A stretch of 54,033 bases of DNA from CAVQFO01 sp963711725 (lineage in GTDB: Bacteria > Pseudomonadota > Gammaproteobacteria > Nitrococcales > Aquisalimonadaceae): the NCBI GenBank assembly GCA_963711725.1, contig CAVQFO010000054.1, positions 1 through 54,033 of the forward strand, given 5' to 3'. The translations under genes were made by a program, and so were the position numbers. This document shows positions 19,171 to 29,061 of this stretch, one piece after another. The notes below the pieces were generated by a model. It worked only from the letters and a program-made list of their open reading frames with translations. It had not been told where the DNA came from and made no database searches. How positions within the stretch are numbered: the stretch's first letter is position 1; each line of letters opens with the position of its first letter.

Positions 19171-20058
19171 ATGGCGAAGACCGTCGGATTCCTTGGGCTA
19201 GGCGCCATGGGAGCGCCCATGGCCTGGAATATCCACAAGGGCGGCTATGCCCTGCGGGTCCACAACCGGACGCCGGAGAAGGCGGAACCCTTCCGCAAGG
19301 AAGGCATTCCGGTGGAAAGCAATCCCCGGCAGTTGGCCGAGGCCTGTGACGTGATTGTGATCATGGTCTCGGACCCGCACGCCCTGCGGGCTTCCGTCAT
19401 GCAGCAGGACGGCTTGCTCGAAGGTCTGCGCCCGGGTACCACCGTAATCAACATGAGCACCGTCTCCCGGGACAGCGTGTTGCAGGTCGAGGCCGCCGTC
19501 CAGACCAAGGAAGGGCAACTGCTGGATTGTCCGGTCTCGGGCACGGTCAAGCCCGCCAAGGAGGGGCAGCTCGCCATCCTGGCCTCCGGGGACAAGGAGT
19601 TGGTGGACGAGATGTCGCCGCTGTTGGAGACCATGGGCAAGAAGATCTTCTACTGCGGCGCCCTTGGCCAGGGAACCGCCATGAAGTTCGTGGTGAATCT
19701 GGTTCTTGGCGGCCTGATGGCAACGCTCTCCGAGGCCGTGGTCCTGGGGCGCAAGGAAGATATCGACATGGATACCTTCTTCGAAATCCTCAACGGCGGC
19801 CCCCTGGGCTCGGCTTTCATGAAAATGAAGGGCGATATGATCCGATCGGGAGACTTCGAGAAGCAATTCCCCGTGGACCTGTTGCTCAAGGACTTGAACC
19901 TGATTCTCGAAAGTGCCGGGGACCACGGCACGGCGCTGCCCACCACCGCGTCGATTCGGGAAATCGTGGCCGCCGCCCGGGGCATGGGCTATGGCGATGA
20001 GGACATGGCGGCCATGGTCAAGGTTCTGCAATCCACTGCCGGACTGCCGCCCGGTTAG
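19171..20058 (+). CDS. Beta-hydroxyacid dehydrogenase (3-hydroxyisobutyrate dehydrogenase family)
   Basis: 295 residues from ATG 19171. The N-terminal NAD(P) motif is GFLGLGAMGAPMAWNI, the substrate-binding signature DCPVSGTVKPAKEGQL lies near residues 118-133, and the catalytic lysine is in GTAMKFVVN near residue 171. Length is as expected for the family (3-hydroxyisobutyrate dehydrogenase, tartronate semialdehyde and succinic semialdehyde reductases). It oxidises or reduces a short 3-hydroxyacid; the exact substrate cannot be told. It stands alone between divergent and converging genes. Confidence 0.88.
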   Translation: MAKTVGFLGLGAMGAPMAWNIHKGGYALRVHNRTPEKAEPFRKEGIPVESNPRQLAEACDVIVIMVSDPHALRASVMQQDGLLEGLRPGTTVINMSTVSRDSVLQVEAAVQTKEGQLLDCPVSGTVKPAKEGQLAILASGDKELVDEMSPLLETMGKKIFYCGALGQGTAMKFVVNLVLGGLMATLSEAVVLGRKEDIDMDTFFEILNGGPLGSAFMKMKGDMIRSGDFEKQFPVDLLLKDLNLILESAGDHGTALPTTASIREIVAAARGMGYGDEDMAAMVKVLQSTAGLPPG

Positions 20059-20126
20059 CGCAGGGAAACACTTCCAAGGATCGCAGCGCGCGAGCGGCTG
20101 CGGTTTCCAAGGGGCGCCGGGCGAGG

Positions 20127-20417
20127 TCATCGACCGTTGGCCAGCGCCTCCATCCCTGTCTTGACCATTTCATCGATCCCCTTCCCGTATAGCGCCTGGA
20201 CCAGGGCTGCCAGGTCCGGGCGGCCGGCAGCGCGAAAATGGACGGCGAGTCCGCCCAGAATGGAGTAGCGCCTGTTGCCGGGCACGTCTTCCAATTGCAG
20301 GACCCAGCGACGCAGGGCGGCGTCTTCGGCCAGGACCTCGGCGAGCAGGACGTAGTCATCGGGGATGAAATCAAGTAACCATGCGGCGAGAATCGCAGGC
20401 GGCGTTGGGCGGGACAA
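20127..20417 (-). CDS. Small hypothetical protein
   Basis: 96 residues if translation starts at TTG 20417, about 16 bases after a GAGGAGGG sequence. The spacing is long, so the start is uncertain. The protein is helical and acidic at the N-terminus (LLDFIPDDYVLLAEVLAEDAALRRWVLQLED) with no membrane segment. I do not recognise the family. It faces the dehydrogenase gene and shares the upstream region with the RND pump genes. Confidence 0.4.
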   Translation of the reverse strand: MSRPTPPAILAAWLLDFIPDDYVLLAEVLAEDAALRRWVLQLEDVPGNRRYSILGGLAVHFRAAGRPDLAALVQALYGKGIDEMVKTGMEALANGR

Positions 20418-20524
20418 TGCGAAATCTCACACCAACCCTCCTCAGCTCTTATCTACTGCGAGTGACGCCGGTCGACGGCTTGCCCGACGCGCCATGTGGC
20501 AGAGTCTGTATCGCTTCTGGTAAT

Positions 20525-20540
20525 ATACCCCCCAGAGTAT
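20525..20540. promoter_or_regulatory. CsoR/RcnR/FrmR-like operator upstream of the RND genes
   Basis: The sequence ATACCCCCCAGAGTAT is a C-run flanked by ATAC and GTAT. This closely resembles operators of the CsoR/RcnR/FrmR family (TATACCCCCC...GTAT). It sits 120 bases before the membrane-fusion gene and overlaps a possible -10 region (TAATAT, 20521-20526). No regulator of this family is encoded in the window. If real, it would place the pump under copper, nickel/cobalt or aldehyde control. Confidence 0.4.
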
Positions 20541-20660
20541 GCGGGTAGAGCCAATTGGCGTTGGTTTGATCCCGATCAGAATTCCGCGCGGCCCGGGTGT
20601 TACAAAGGTTCCCACCAGCGATCCCTCGGACGTCGCGCGTGAAGAAACCAGGAGTCGAGA

Positions 20661-21710
20661 ATGAAAACCAAGCACTTGTTCGCAGCGTGGGTCGCGGCGC
20701 TGGCGTTTGCGGTCGGTGGCGCTCATGCTGCTGAGCTGCAATCCGTGGTGGTGCAAAAGCAGCCACGGACCGTGTGGCGCACGTTCGATGGCGTGGTGGA
20801 GGCGGTGAACCAGAGCACGGTCTCCGCCCAGACCTCGGGCCAGATCAAGGCCATCAACTACGACGTGCATGACTATGTTCCCGCGGGCGCGGTCTTGATC
20901 CAGATCGACGATACCGAGCAGCAGGCGCGGCTGCGGCGCGCGCGTGCGCAGCTCGCCGAGGCCCAGGCGGGTGCTCAGGAGGCGGACGCCAATTTCCGGC
21001 GGGTGTCACGGATGTATCGGCTCCAAGCTTGTGTCCCGCGCGGACTACGACAAGGCCAAGGCGGCCAAGGGATCCGCCGACGCCAGGCTCAAGGCGGCAG
21101 AAGCGAGTGTGAAGGAGGCGGAGCGCCAGTTGTCCTATACCCGGGTCACCGCCCCCTTTGCCGGGTATCGTCATGCAGCGGCACGTGGAGGTCGGCGAGG
21201 CGGTGCGCCCTGGCCAGCCTCTGATGACGGGGCTTTCGCTGGATCAACTGCGAGTCAACGTCGAGATTCCCCAGCAGTACGCGGTTCGGGTTCGCAAAGC
21301 CGACCGATGCCCGGGTCGTGCTGCCCGACGGCTCCCGTCACGATACCGGTGAGCTCACTTTCTATCCCTTTGCCGACCCCCAGACCCACGATTTCCGGGT
21401 GCGCGTGAAACTCAACGGCGAGGGCTCCGGGCTGTATCCGGGGATGTTCCTGGACGTGGAGGTGCCGGTGGGGCAGAGCGACGCCCTGACAGTCCCGAAG
21501 GAGGCGGTGCTCTATCGCAGTGAACTTCGGGCGGTTTACGTGCTCGATGACCAGGGCCGCCCGCACCTGCGGCAGGTCCGGCTCGGCAGCGCAGGGACCG
21601 ACGGCGTGGAAATCCTCTCGGGCCTGTCCAGCGGTGAGCGCGTCGCGCTGAATCCCTTGGCTGCCATGGAAGCTGCGGCGCAGGTTGCTGCCGAAGGGAA
21701 GGGCTCATGA
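20661..21710 (+). CDS. RND efflux membrane-fusion (periplasmic adaptor) protein (frameshifted)
   Basis: ATG 20661 begins a signal peptide (MKTKHLFAAWVAALAFAVGGAHA-AE). The lipoyl/barrel-sandwich halves (STVSAQTSGQIKAINYDV and RVTAPFAG...GIVMQRHVEVGEAV) flank a coiled-coil hairpin (LRRARAQLAEAQAGAQEADANF and KAAKGSADARLKAAEASVKEAERQL). The membrane-proximal part ends LSSGERVALNPLAAM. Frame changes near 21025, 21168 and 21305 break the gene. The stop overlaps the ATG of the pump gene (ATGA). It couples the inner-membrane pump to an outer-membrane channel, which is not in the window. Confidence 0.8.
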
Positions 21711-24700
21711 GCGGCGCTCGCAAGCTGGGCATCTCCGGCCGGATCGCGCGGACTTTCCAGAACTCCCAGATCACGCCCTTGCTGGCCCTGGTAGGGCTGC
21801 TCATGGGGTTGTTCGCGGTGATGGTCACGCCCAAGGAGGAAGAGCCCCAGATCGACGTGACCTTTGCGAACGTGTTCATCGCCTATCCGGGCGCCTCGCC
21901 CACGGAGGTCGAGCATCTGATCTCCACGCCGGCGGAGCAGGTGCTGGATGAAATCAAGGGGGTGAAGCACGTCTACTCCATCTCCCGCCCGGGAATGGCC
22001 GTCCTGACGGTGCAGTTCAAGGTGGGAGAGCCGCGCAACGAAGCCATTGTCCGGCTCTACAACAAAATCTACTCCAACATGGACTGGTTGCCGCAGAATC
22101 TCGGCGTCGGCCAACCCATCATCAAACCCAAGGGCATCGACGACGTGCCCATCATGGGTTTGACGCTTTGGTCGAAGAATCCGGATGTGGGCAGCTCCGA
22201 TCTTCTGCGCGTGGCCCACAGCCTGGAAGTGGAACTGAAACGGGTGAAGGGTACCCGGGACGTCTACACCATCGGCGGCCCGGATCAGGTGGTCCACGTC
22301 CAACTCGACCCCGCGCGGCTGGCGGGCTACGGCCTGGGCTTCGGCGAGCTGAGCCGGGCGCTTCAGGAGAGCAATGTCGCCGGTCCCGACACCAAAATGG
22401 TGACGGACAACACGTACATCCCGGTCCAGGCGGGTGATTTTCTCTCCAGCGTGGAGCAGGTCAAATCGCTGGTGGTGGGCGTTCACAACGGCAAGCCCAT
22501 TTACCTGTCCGATGTGGCCGACGTGCGCTATGGCGCGGATACGCCGGAGAAGTCCGTGTTCATCGGTTTTGGCAAGGCCAGCAAACAGCACTCCGCCCTG
22601 GAGCCGGCGGTAACGCTCGCCATCGCCAAGAAGTCGGGTGCCAACGCCGTAGACATTACCGACGCCATCGAAAACCGCATGGCGGAGCTCAAGGGCGTGA
22701 CCATCCCGGAAGGGGTGAACTACACCATCACCCGGGATTACGGCAAGACCGCCAGCGACAAGGCCAACAAGCTGATCGCCAAGCTGATTTTCGCCACCAG
22801 CGCCGTGGTGGTGCTGGTGCTTGCTGACCCTGGGTTGGCGCGAGGCGATCATCGTGGGCTCGGCGGTCATCATCACGCTGCTGATCACCTTGTTCGCCTC
22901 CTGGGCCTGGGGCTTCACCATCAACCGCGTGTCGCTGTTCGCGCTGATATTCTCCATCGGGATCCTGGTGGACGACGCCATCGTCGTGGTCGAAAACATC
23001 CACCGGCACATGGCCATGGGCGACCGGACTCTGCTCAAGGCCATTCCCGACGCCGTGGATGAAGTGGGTCAGCCCACCATTCTGGCGACTTTCACCGTAA
23101 TCGCCGCATTGATGCCCATGGCCTTCGTCAGCGGCCTCATGGGGCCGTACATGAGTCCCATCCCCATCAATGCCAGCACCGGCATGGTCATCTCGCTGGC
23201 CGTGGCCTTCGTTGTCACCCCCTGGTTCGCCTTCAAGCTGTTGCGCCGCAGCCATGCCCATCGCATCGCCGGCGACAGCGAAGGCGAGGAACCGTGGCTG
23301 CTGCGCTTCTTCCGCCGCGTGATGACGCCGTTCCTGGGTACCGAGCGTCGTCCGCGCGTATGGCGCTGGGCAATGCTGGGCGGCGTCGTGGTGCTGATCG
23401 GCGCCGCCGTGCTGCTGCCGGTGTTCAAGCTGGTGGTGCTGAAGATGCTGCCCTTCGACAACAAGTCGGAGTTCCAGGTGGTGGTGGACATGCCCGAGGG
23501 CACGCCGATGGAGCAGACCCAGCGGGTGCTGGACGACCTGGGCGCCTACCTCAAGACGGTGCCGGAGGTGAAGGACTACGAAACCTATGCCGGCACCGCC
23601 GCGCCCATCAACTTCAACGGTCTCGTGCGCCAGTATTACCTCCGTTCGGATGCCAACCAGGGCGACGTCCAGGTGAATCTGGTGGGCAAGCATCAGCGTG
23701 ATCGCCAAAGCCACGAGATCGCCTTGTCCGTGCGCAAGCCGTTGCAGGAGATCGGCGCGCGGTATAACGCCAACGTCAAGATCGTGGAGGTGCCACCGGG
23801 GCCACCGGTGCAGGCGCCTCTGGTGGCGGAAGTCTATGGCTCGGATTACGCCTCTCAGATCAAAACGGCTGAGCAGGTCCGCAAGGAGTTCGAAAAGACA
23901 CCGGATATCGTCGATATCGACGATAGCATTGAAGCTCCGGCCCGCAAGTACCTGTTGCGCATCGATCGACAACGCGCGGCGCTGCTCGGGGTCTCGCCCC
24001 GGACCGTGGTCGCAGCCGTGGATGCCGCCCTGGGCGGAGATGACGCCAGCTACCTGCACGACACCCACATGAAGTATCCCGTGCCCATCCGGTTGGAGTT
24101 CAAGGAAGGCGACAAGTCGAGCCTGGACAGCATCCTGCGGCTGCACGTGCGCAACCAGAAAGGCCAGCTGATCGCGCTGTCCCAGGTCGTGCGTGTGGTG
24201 GATACCCAGTGGGAGAAGGCCATCTACCACAAGGATCTTCTGCCCGTGGTTTTCGTCACCGGCGATATGGCCGGTAAATTGGACAGCCCCCTCTACGGCA
24301 TGTTCGAAATGGTCTTCGACCTGGCCGACAACGGCCTTCCCGGCGGGGGCAAGGTGGGGCAGGAATTCATCCAGCAGCCGCAGCTGGCCACCAGTCCATC
24401 CATCAAATGGGATGGCGAATGGCAGATCACCTACGAAACCTTCCGTGACATGGGCATTGCCTACGCGGTGGGCATGATCCTGATTTACCTCCTCGTGGTG
24501 GCCCAGTTCCGGTCTTATCTCGTTCCGTTGATCATCATGGCGCCCATTCCCTTGACCGTGATTGGCGTCATGCCGGGGCATGCCCTGCTGGGAGCCCAGT
24601 TCACGGCCACCTCGATGATCGGCATGATCGCCCTGGCGGGGATCATAGTGCGGAACTCCATCCTCCTTGTGGATTTCATCAACGAGGAGTTGAAGTGGGG

Positions 24701-24953
24701 CCGCAGCTTCGACGAGGCCGTCATCCGTGCCGCGGCAGTGCGCGCCAAACCCATTGTCCTCACCGGGCTGGCGGCCATGATCGGCGCCTTCTTCATCCTG
24801 GACGATCCCATATTCCAGGGATTGGCCATCTCGTTGATCTTCGGGATTTTCGCCTCCACCGTACTGACGTTGCTGGTCATCCCGGTGATGTACTACGCGC
24901 TGATGCGCAAGCGTCTCAAGTTCGAACCCGAACCCGACGAGGTGGAGCCCTGA
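21707..24953 (+). CDS. RND efflux pump, inner-membrane transporter (one frameshift)
   Basis: About 1080 residues, full length for an AcrB-type pump. It shows a first TM helix (ITPLLALVGLLMGLFAVMV), the porter domain, the TM4 proton-relay pair in GILVDDAIVVVENIHRH, and a second half ending ASTVLTLLVIPVMYYALMRKR. One extra T near 22822 (CTTGCTG for CTGCTG) shifts the frame; either side is intact and uninterrupted. It forms a tripartite efflux system with the preceding adaptor. The sequence does not show whether the substrate is a drug or a metal, though the DD pair without the HME-type extra acidic residues fits the HAE/hydrophobe group better. Confidence 0.88.
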
Positions 24954-25006
24954 GCCAGACCGCGCTGAAACTCTCCGAACCGCCTGAAAGGGCGGTTCGT
25001 TCTTTG

Positions 25007-25867
25007 ATGCGTCGGCAAATCGATCGCCTGATCAAACAGGTCGAAAAGCCAAGCACGGCCGTCGCCGATGCCGTGCACGACCTGCGCAAATTTCACAAAC
25101 GGGCCCGGGCCATGCTTCGGCTTGTGCGTCCGACGGCGCCGGAGGTGTACCGGGCCGAAAACGCGTGGTTTCGGGATCAGGCCCGCGCGTTCTCCGGGAC
25201 CCGGGATCGCGATGTGCTGGGCGCTACGTTCGACGGCTTGCTGGAACGGGCGGGAAAGGCCGGCGTTGCAGTGCCGGAGGGCCTTGATTCCGTGAGATCG
25301 GCGATGCTCGACAGCATGGATGCACCGCCTTCGCATCGTAACGCCGACGGGATTCGCGCCGCCGTGGTGGCCGACTTGCGGGAAGCACGTGCACGCGTGG
25401 CCGGGTGGCGAATGACGTCGGGGTCTTACGCGCCCTTGCTCGCGGGCGCGGCCGCCACCTACGGTGCGGGCCGCCGCGCGATGGACCGCGCCTACCCGGC
25501 TGGCGAGGCGATGCACTTTCACGAGTGGCGCAAGCAGGTGAAGTACCACAGGCACCAGATGGAGTTTCTCGAGGGGCTTTGGCCGAAGGTGTTTTCGGTG
25601 ATCGCCGGAGAGTTGTCGGATCTCGGCGAGGGGCTCGGCGACCATCAGGATCTCATGGTGCTTCGCCAGCGGCTCGCGGGCGTTACAATGGTGGACGAAG
25701 ACGAAGCCCTTACGCGTTGGTGTCTTTATCAGACCGACGCCGCCGCGCGGGAGCTTCGGGCTCGCAGTTGGTTCGTAGGCCGGCGGTTGTTTGCCGACCG
25801 CCGCAAGAGCTTCCGACACCGACTGGAGTGTTGCGCGGAGAGCATCACCGCGCGGGGCTTTGAATAG
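25007..25867 (+). CDS. CHAD domain protein
   Basis: Two conserved histidine-arginine helices mark the CHAD fold: HDLRKFHKRARAMLRL near the N-terminus and HEWRKQVKYHRHQMEFLE in the second half, with DLGEGLGDHQDLMVLRQ after it. CHAD domains bind inorganic polyphosphate. The start is uncertain: ATG 25007 is the first standard start, while a CTG at 24950, overlapping the pump stop and preceded by GGTGGAG, would add 19 residues. The gene follows the RND pump closely and may be cotranscribed. Confidence 0.85.
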   Translation: MRRQIDRLIKQVEKPSTAVADAVHDLRKFHKRARAMLRLVRPTAPEVYRAENAWFRDQARAFSGTRDRDVLGATFDGLLERAGKAGVAVPEGLDSVRSAMLDSMDAPPSHRNADGIRAAVVADLREARARVAGWRMTSGSYAPLLAGAAATYGAGRRAMDRAYPAGEAMHFHEWRKQVKYHRHQMEFLEGLWPKVFSVIAGELSDLGEGLGDHQDLMVLRQRLAGVTMVDEDEALTRWCLYQTDAAARELRARSWFVGRRLFADRRKSFRHRLECCAESITARGFE

Positions 25868-25906
25868 AGTCAGCGTTTCGCTGGCTTTCCAGACGAGACA
25901 TCAGCC

Positions 25907-26278
25907 ATGCTATTCATCGATGAGATTGCCGAGGCTCGAATTCAGGAGGCGGTGGAACGGGGCGAACTGTCCGGTCTCGAGGGGGAGGGGAAACCCCTGC
26001 GCCTGGACGATGACAGTCTGGTGCCCGCCGAGTTGCGCATGGCCTATCGGATTCTTAAGAACGCGGGGTTCGTACCCCCGGAGGTCCAAACCCGCAAGGA
26101 GATCCGCCAGGTGGAGGACCTCATCGCCCAACTGGACCCGGCGGACCACGATGGGCACAGCCGGGCGCGTAAGCGCCTGGCCTTGCTGATGACCTCCCTG
26201 GAACGTAACCGGGGCGGCCGGCGCTCTCCGCTTTGGAGCGAGCCCGAATACCAGGCGCGGGTGCTCGACAAGCTCTGA
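25907..26278 (+). CDS. DUF1992 family protein (DnaJ-homologue C28-type domain)
   Basis: 123 residues from ATG 25907. The conserved segments are AEARIQEAVERGELSGLEGEGKP and a middle region MAYRILKNAGFVPPEVQTRKEI, typical of DUF1992. Length matches the family. Function unknown; eukaryotic members are linked to DnaJ-type proteins, but no J domain is present here. It precedes a REP-like hairpin. Confidence 0.88.
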   Translation: MLFIDEIAEARIQEAVERGELSGLEGEGKPLRLDDDSLVPAELRMAYRILKNAGFVPPEVQTRKEIRQVEDLIAQLDPADHDGHSRARKRLALLMTSLERNRGGRRSPLWSEPEYQARVLDKL

Positions 26279-26298
26279 GGTTGTCGCGGTTCTTGTTT

Positions 26299-26359
26299 GC
26301 GGTCGAGACGACCGCTCCCACGGCGTATCTTCTTTTGCAGGAGCGGTCGTCTCGACCGC
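26299..26359. repeat. REP-like hairpin, family B
   Basis: Perfect 20-base arms (26299-26318 and 26340-26359) have the core GGAGCGGTCGTCTCGACCGC, with a loop of 21 bases. The same GGAGCGGTCG...CGACCGC motif returns at 41761-41787, and the related TGTAGGAGCGGCGCTCC form occurs at 41712, 41841 and 43553. It may also serve as a terminator for the DUF1992 gene. Confidence 0.7.
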
Positions 26360-26502
26360 GAATCCAACGTCCGACCCCTTTGTCGCCGTCTCTCCGGCGG
26401 AATAATCAAAGAACCAATCGATATTTTTCGGAAACCGCCTCTCCGGCTATAGTCCGCGATCTCTCAATAGAGTCCCGTCGACCACACCCAGGGAGAACGG
26501 AC

Positions 26503-27534
26503 ATGGCTTTGCCGACCCGCAAGTGGGCCCTAGCGGCCCTGTTTCTGGTACTTCTGCCTTTTTCCATCGCCGCCACCGCCGCCGAATCCGGCCCGGTGAC
26601 GCTGCGGGTGGGTTATATCCCCATCATGCCCATGTCCCAGCTCTTCGTGATGGAAGGCGAGGGATGGGTCAAGGATGCAGGGCTCAACCTGAAGCTCACC
26701 CGGTTTTCGTCGGGGCCGGCGATGATTCAGGCGCTGGCTTCCGGCACCCTGGACGTGGCCTATATCGGCATCGGTCCCGCCATGGTCTCCCGCGCCAAGG
26801 GCGTACCCATCAAGGTGGTGGCCTCCAATGTCTACGATCAGATGGCGGTGATTGCCGGCGGTTCCTTCGCCAAGATCTGGAGCGAGCACCCGGGCGCCGA
26901 CGCGCTGGCCGCTTTCCAAAAGGCCCACGGCCGCAAGCTCAAGATCGCAACGATGCCCAAGGGTTCCGTGCCGGATACGGTTCTGCGCTACTGGATTCAG
27001 AAGCGCCTGGGCGCGAAGCTCGATCAGGTCGAAATCGTGGGCATGGGCGCCTCCGCCATTCAGCAGGGTTTGCTGGCCGGATCGGTGGATGCCGCGTCCA
27101 TCATGGAGCCGATCCTTACCATCGTCGGTCAGCGCCTGCCCGATTCCAAAGTGATCGTCCGCGGCGACGAAATGCTGCCGGATCACCCCGGTGCCGTGGT
27201 GGCGGTAATGGAGCCGGTGATTGCCGCGCACCCGGAGGCGGTAGACAAGCTCGTCCAACTGCACGTCCGGGCCACGAAGCTGCTCAACGAGCAACCGGAC
27301 AGGTCCGCGAAGTATCTGGCGGAATATATCGGCAAGGGTCTCCTGCCGGTGGAATTGCTGGCCAAATCCCTGAAATCTCCCTCCACGGGTTTCGTGGCAA
27401 ATCCCCACAAGATCAAGGATGGTACCCGCCGACTCTATGCATATGAGCAGGAGATCGGGGTGGTGAAGCAGCAGCTGGATCTGGACCAGCTTTTCGACAA
27501 CCGCTTTTTCGACAACGTTACCGCCTCTAAGTGA
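26503..27534 (+). CDS. ABC transporter substrate-binding protein, NMT1/SsuA-like
   Basis: 343 residues from ATG 26503, preceded by GGGAGA. The signal peptide ends near AATAA-ES. The mature protein starts LRVGYIPIMPMSQLFVMEGEGW and has SGPAMIQALASGTLDVAYIGIGPAMVSRAKG, the binding-lobe pattern of nitrate/sulfonate/taurine and thiamine-precursor binding proteins. Ligand unknown. Its TGA overlaps the GTG of the permease gene, so the ABC genes form one operon. Confidence 0.88.
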   Translation: MALPTRKWALAALFLVLLPFSIAATAAESGPVTLRVGYIPIMPMSQLFVMEGEGWVKDAGLNLKLTRFSSGPAMIQALASGTLDVAYIGIGPAMVSRAKGVPIKVVASNVYDQMAVIAGGSFAKIWSEHPGADALAAFQKAHGRKLKIATMPKGSVPDTVLRYWIQKRLGAKLDQVEIVGMGASAIQQGLLAGSVDAASIMEPILTIVGQRLPDSKVIVRGDEMLPDHPGAVVAVMEPVIAAHPEAVDKLVQLHVRATKLLNEQPDRSAKYLAEYIGKGLLPVELLAKSLKSPSTGFVANPHKIKDGTRRLYAYEQEIGVVKQQLDLDQLFDNRFFDNVTASK

Positions 27535-28286
27535 AACGGCCTCTGCGACTGCTTACGGCGGCCGCGGGCGTCGTTGTCCTGATACTCGTATGGGAGGCAG
27601 TCTCGCGAAGCGGGCTGATGCCGCGCACGCTGATTCCGCCGCCCAGCGCCATTCCCTCGGCGCTGGTGGCGGAGATCCGGTCCGGTATCTGGCTGCAGAA
27701 GGTATTGGCCAGCCTTCGGCATTATCTGGCGGGCCTGGCCATAGGCTCGGTGACGGGTGTGGCTGCCGGCGTCCTGGTGGCCCGCCTGCCGCGGGTGGAA
27801 GCGGCGCAAGCGGGACTGGTCCGTGTCCTGCGGCCGATCCCGCCGTTGGCATGGATTCCCTTCGCCATCATCTGGTTCGGCGTCAGCGAGACGGCGGCGA
27901 CGTTCATCATCGCCATCGGCATTTTCTGGATCAATTACTACACCTCGCTGGGCGCGGTGCAGTCCGTGGATGAGGGCCTGTTGGAACTGGCGCGGGCCTT
28001 CGGGCATACGGGCACGGTGGGGCAATTGTTCAAGGTTGTGCTGCCGGCCGCGTCTCCCGGGATCCTGGGTGGCTTGCGCGCGGGTATCGGCCAGGGCTGG
28101 ATGACGGTCGTGGCGGCGGAACTGTTCGGTATTCCGGGCATCGGCCAGCGCATGATGGACGCCTCGGGCCTGCTCGCCACGGACGTGGTGGTGGTCTATA
28201 TGCTGACCATTTCAGCCTTGTACGCGCTGACAGACACGTTGTTCGTACTGATTCGGAATCGGGTGTTGGTATGGCAGCAGTCGTAG
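27531..28286 (+). CDS. ABC transporter permease, SsuC/TauC-like
   Basis: 251 residues from GTG 27531, overlapping the previous stop (GTGA). It has six hydrophobic segments. The EAA-type loop is ELARAFGHTGTVGQLFKVVLPAASPGILGGLRAGIGQGWM, a good match to sulfonate/taurine/nitrate permeases. It overlaps the ATPase gene by 16 bases. Confidence 0.9.
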   Translation: MKRPLRLLTAAAGVVVLILVWEAVSRSGLMPRTLIPPPSAIPSALVAEIRSGIWLQKVLASLRHYLAGLAIGSVTGVAAGVLVARLPRVEAAQAGLVRVLRPIPPLAWIPFAIIWFGVSETAATFIIAIGIFWINYYTSLGAVQSVDEGLLELARAFGHTGTVGQLFKVVLPAASPGILGGLRAGIGQGWMTVVAAELFGIPGIGQRMMDASGLLATDVVVVYMLTISALYALTDTLFVLIRNRVLVWQQS

Positions 28287-29020
28287 AGGCGAGGAGCCTG
28301 GAGTTGGGGTATCGGCAGGACGGCCGGTCGGTTCCCGTATTGGCCGGGTTGGACCTGGACGTCCGGCGCGGGGAGTTTCTGACGCTGGTGGGGCCGTCGG
28401 GCGTGGGCAAGTCCACGCTACTGCGCGCCGTGGCCGGCCTCGGTGAACCGCTGGGCGGCCAACTCACAGTCCGGGCGCAATGTGGCGAGGTCGGGCGGCC
28501 CACCGCGCTGGTGTTTCAGGATTCGCGGTTGATGCCCTGGCGGCGAGTGCTCGGCAACGTGTTATTCGGCCTGGAGGGGTTGGGCCTGGATCGGGCGGAG
28601 CGCGCGCATCGGGCCCGCCGGGCTCTGGAGAAGGTCGGTCTGGCGGAGTTCGAGAGCCGCTTCCCGGTTCAGCTCTCCGGCGGACAGCGCCAGCGTGTGG
28701 GCCTGGCGCGTGCGCTGGCGGTGCAGCCGGACCTGCTGCTCATGGACGAGCCCTTCGGTGCGCTGGACGCCATCACCCGGGAGGCTCTGCAGGATGAGCT
28801 GCTCCGGGTTTGGCGGGACAGCGGAATCAGCGTCATATTCGTCACCCACGATATCGAAGAGGCCGTGTTCCTGTCGGACCGGGTCATTCTCCTGAGCGGA
28901 ATGCCTGCCCGCGCCGCGGCGGAATACCGTATCGAACTGCCCCGCCCCCGGCACCGGGACGAGCACACCATGGCTTACATCGGCGAGATCAAGCAGGGCC
29001 TGGCGGACGCATTCAACTGA
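28271..29020 (+). CDS. ABC transporter ATP-binding protein, SsuB/TauB-like
   Basis: 249 residues from ATG 28271. Walker A is GPSGVGKST, Q-loop FQDSRLMPW, signature LSGGQRQR, Walker B LLLMDEPFGALD and H-loop THDIEEA. The SRLMPW sequence is typical of sulfonate/nitrate/taurine importers. Together with the two upstream genes it makes a complete importer. Confidence 0.92.
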   Translation: MAAVVEARSLELGYRQDGRSVPVLAGLDLDVRRGEFLTLVGPSGVGKSTLLRAVAGLGEPLGGQLTVRAQCGEVGRPTALVFQDSRLMPWRRVLGNVLFGLEGLGLDRAERAHRARRALEKVGLAEFESRFPVQLSGGQRQRVGLARALAVQPDLLLMDEPFGALDAITREALQDELLRVWRDSGISVIFVTHDIEEAVFLSDRVILLSGMPARAAAEYRIELPRPRHRDEHTMAYIGEIKQGLADAFN

Positions 29021-29061
29021 ACCGCACCACCGCCGCGCTGGCTACAGAGGAGGTATAGAGC

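Noticed and set aside
20442..20870. 142-codon minus-strand frame overlapping the start of the adaptor gene
   Set aside because: It runs through the promoter and signal-peptide region of the adaptor gene on the other strand and shows no coding motif.
22728..24581. 617-codon open frame antisense to the RND pump
   Set aside because: Same reason: repetitive HG/DH-rich composition, no motifs, and the sense strand is an unmistakable RND transporter.
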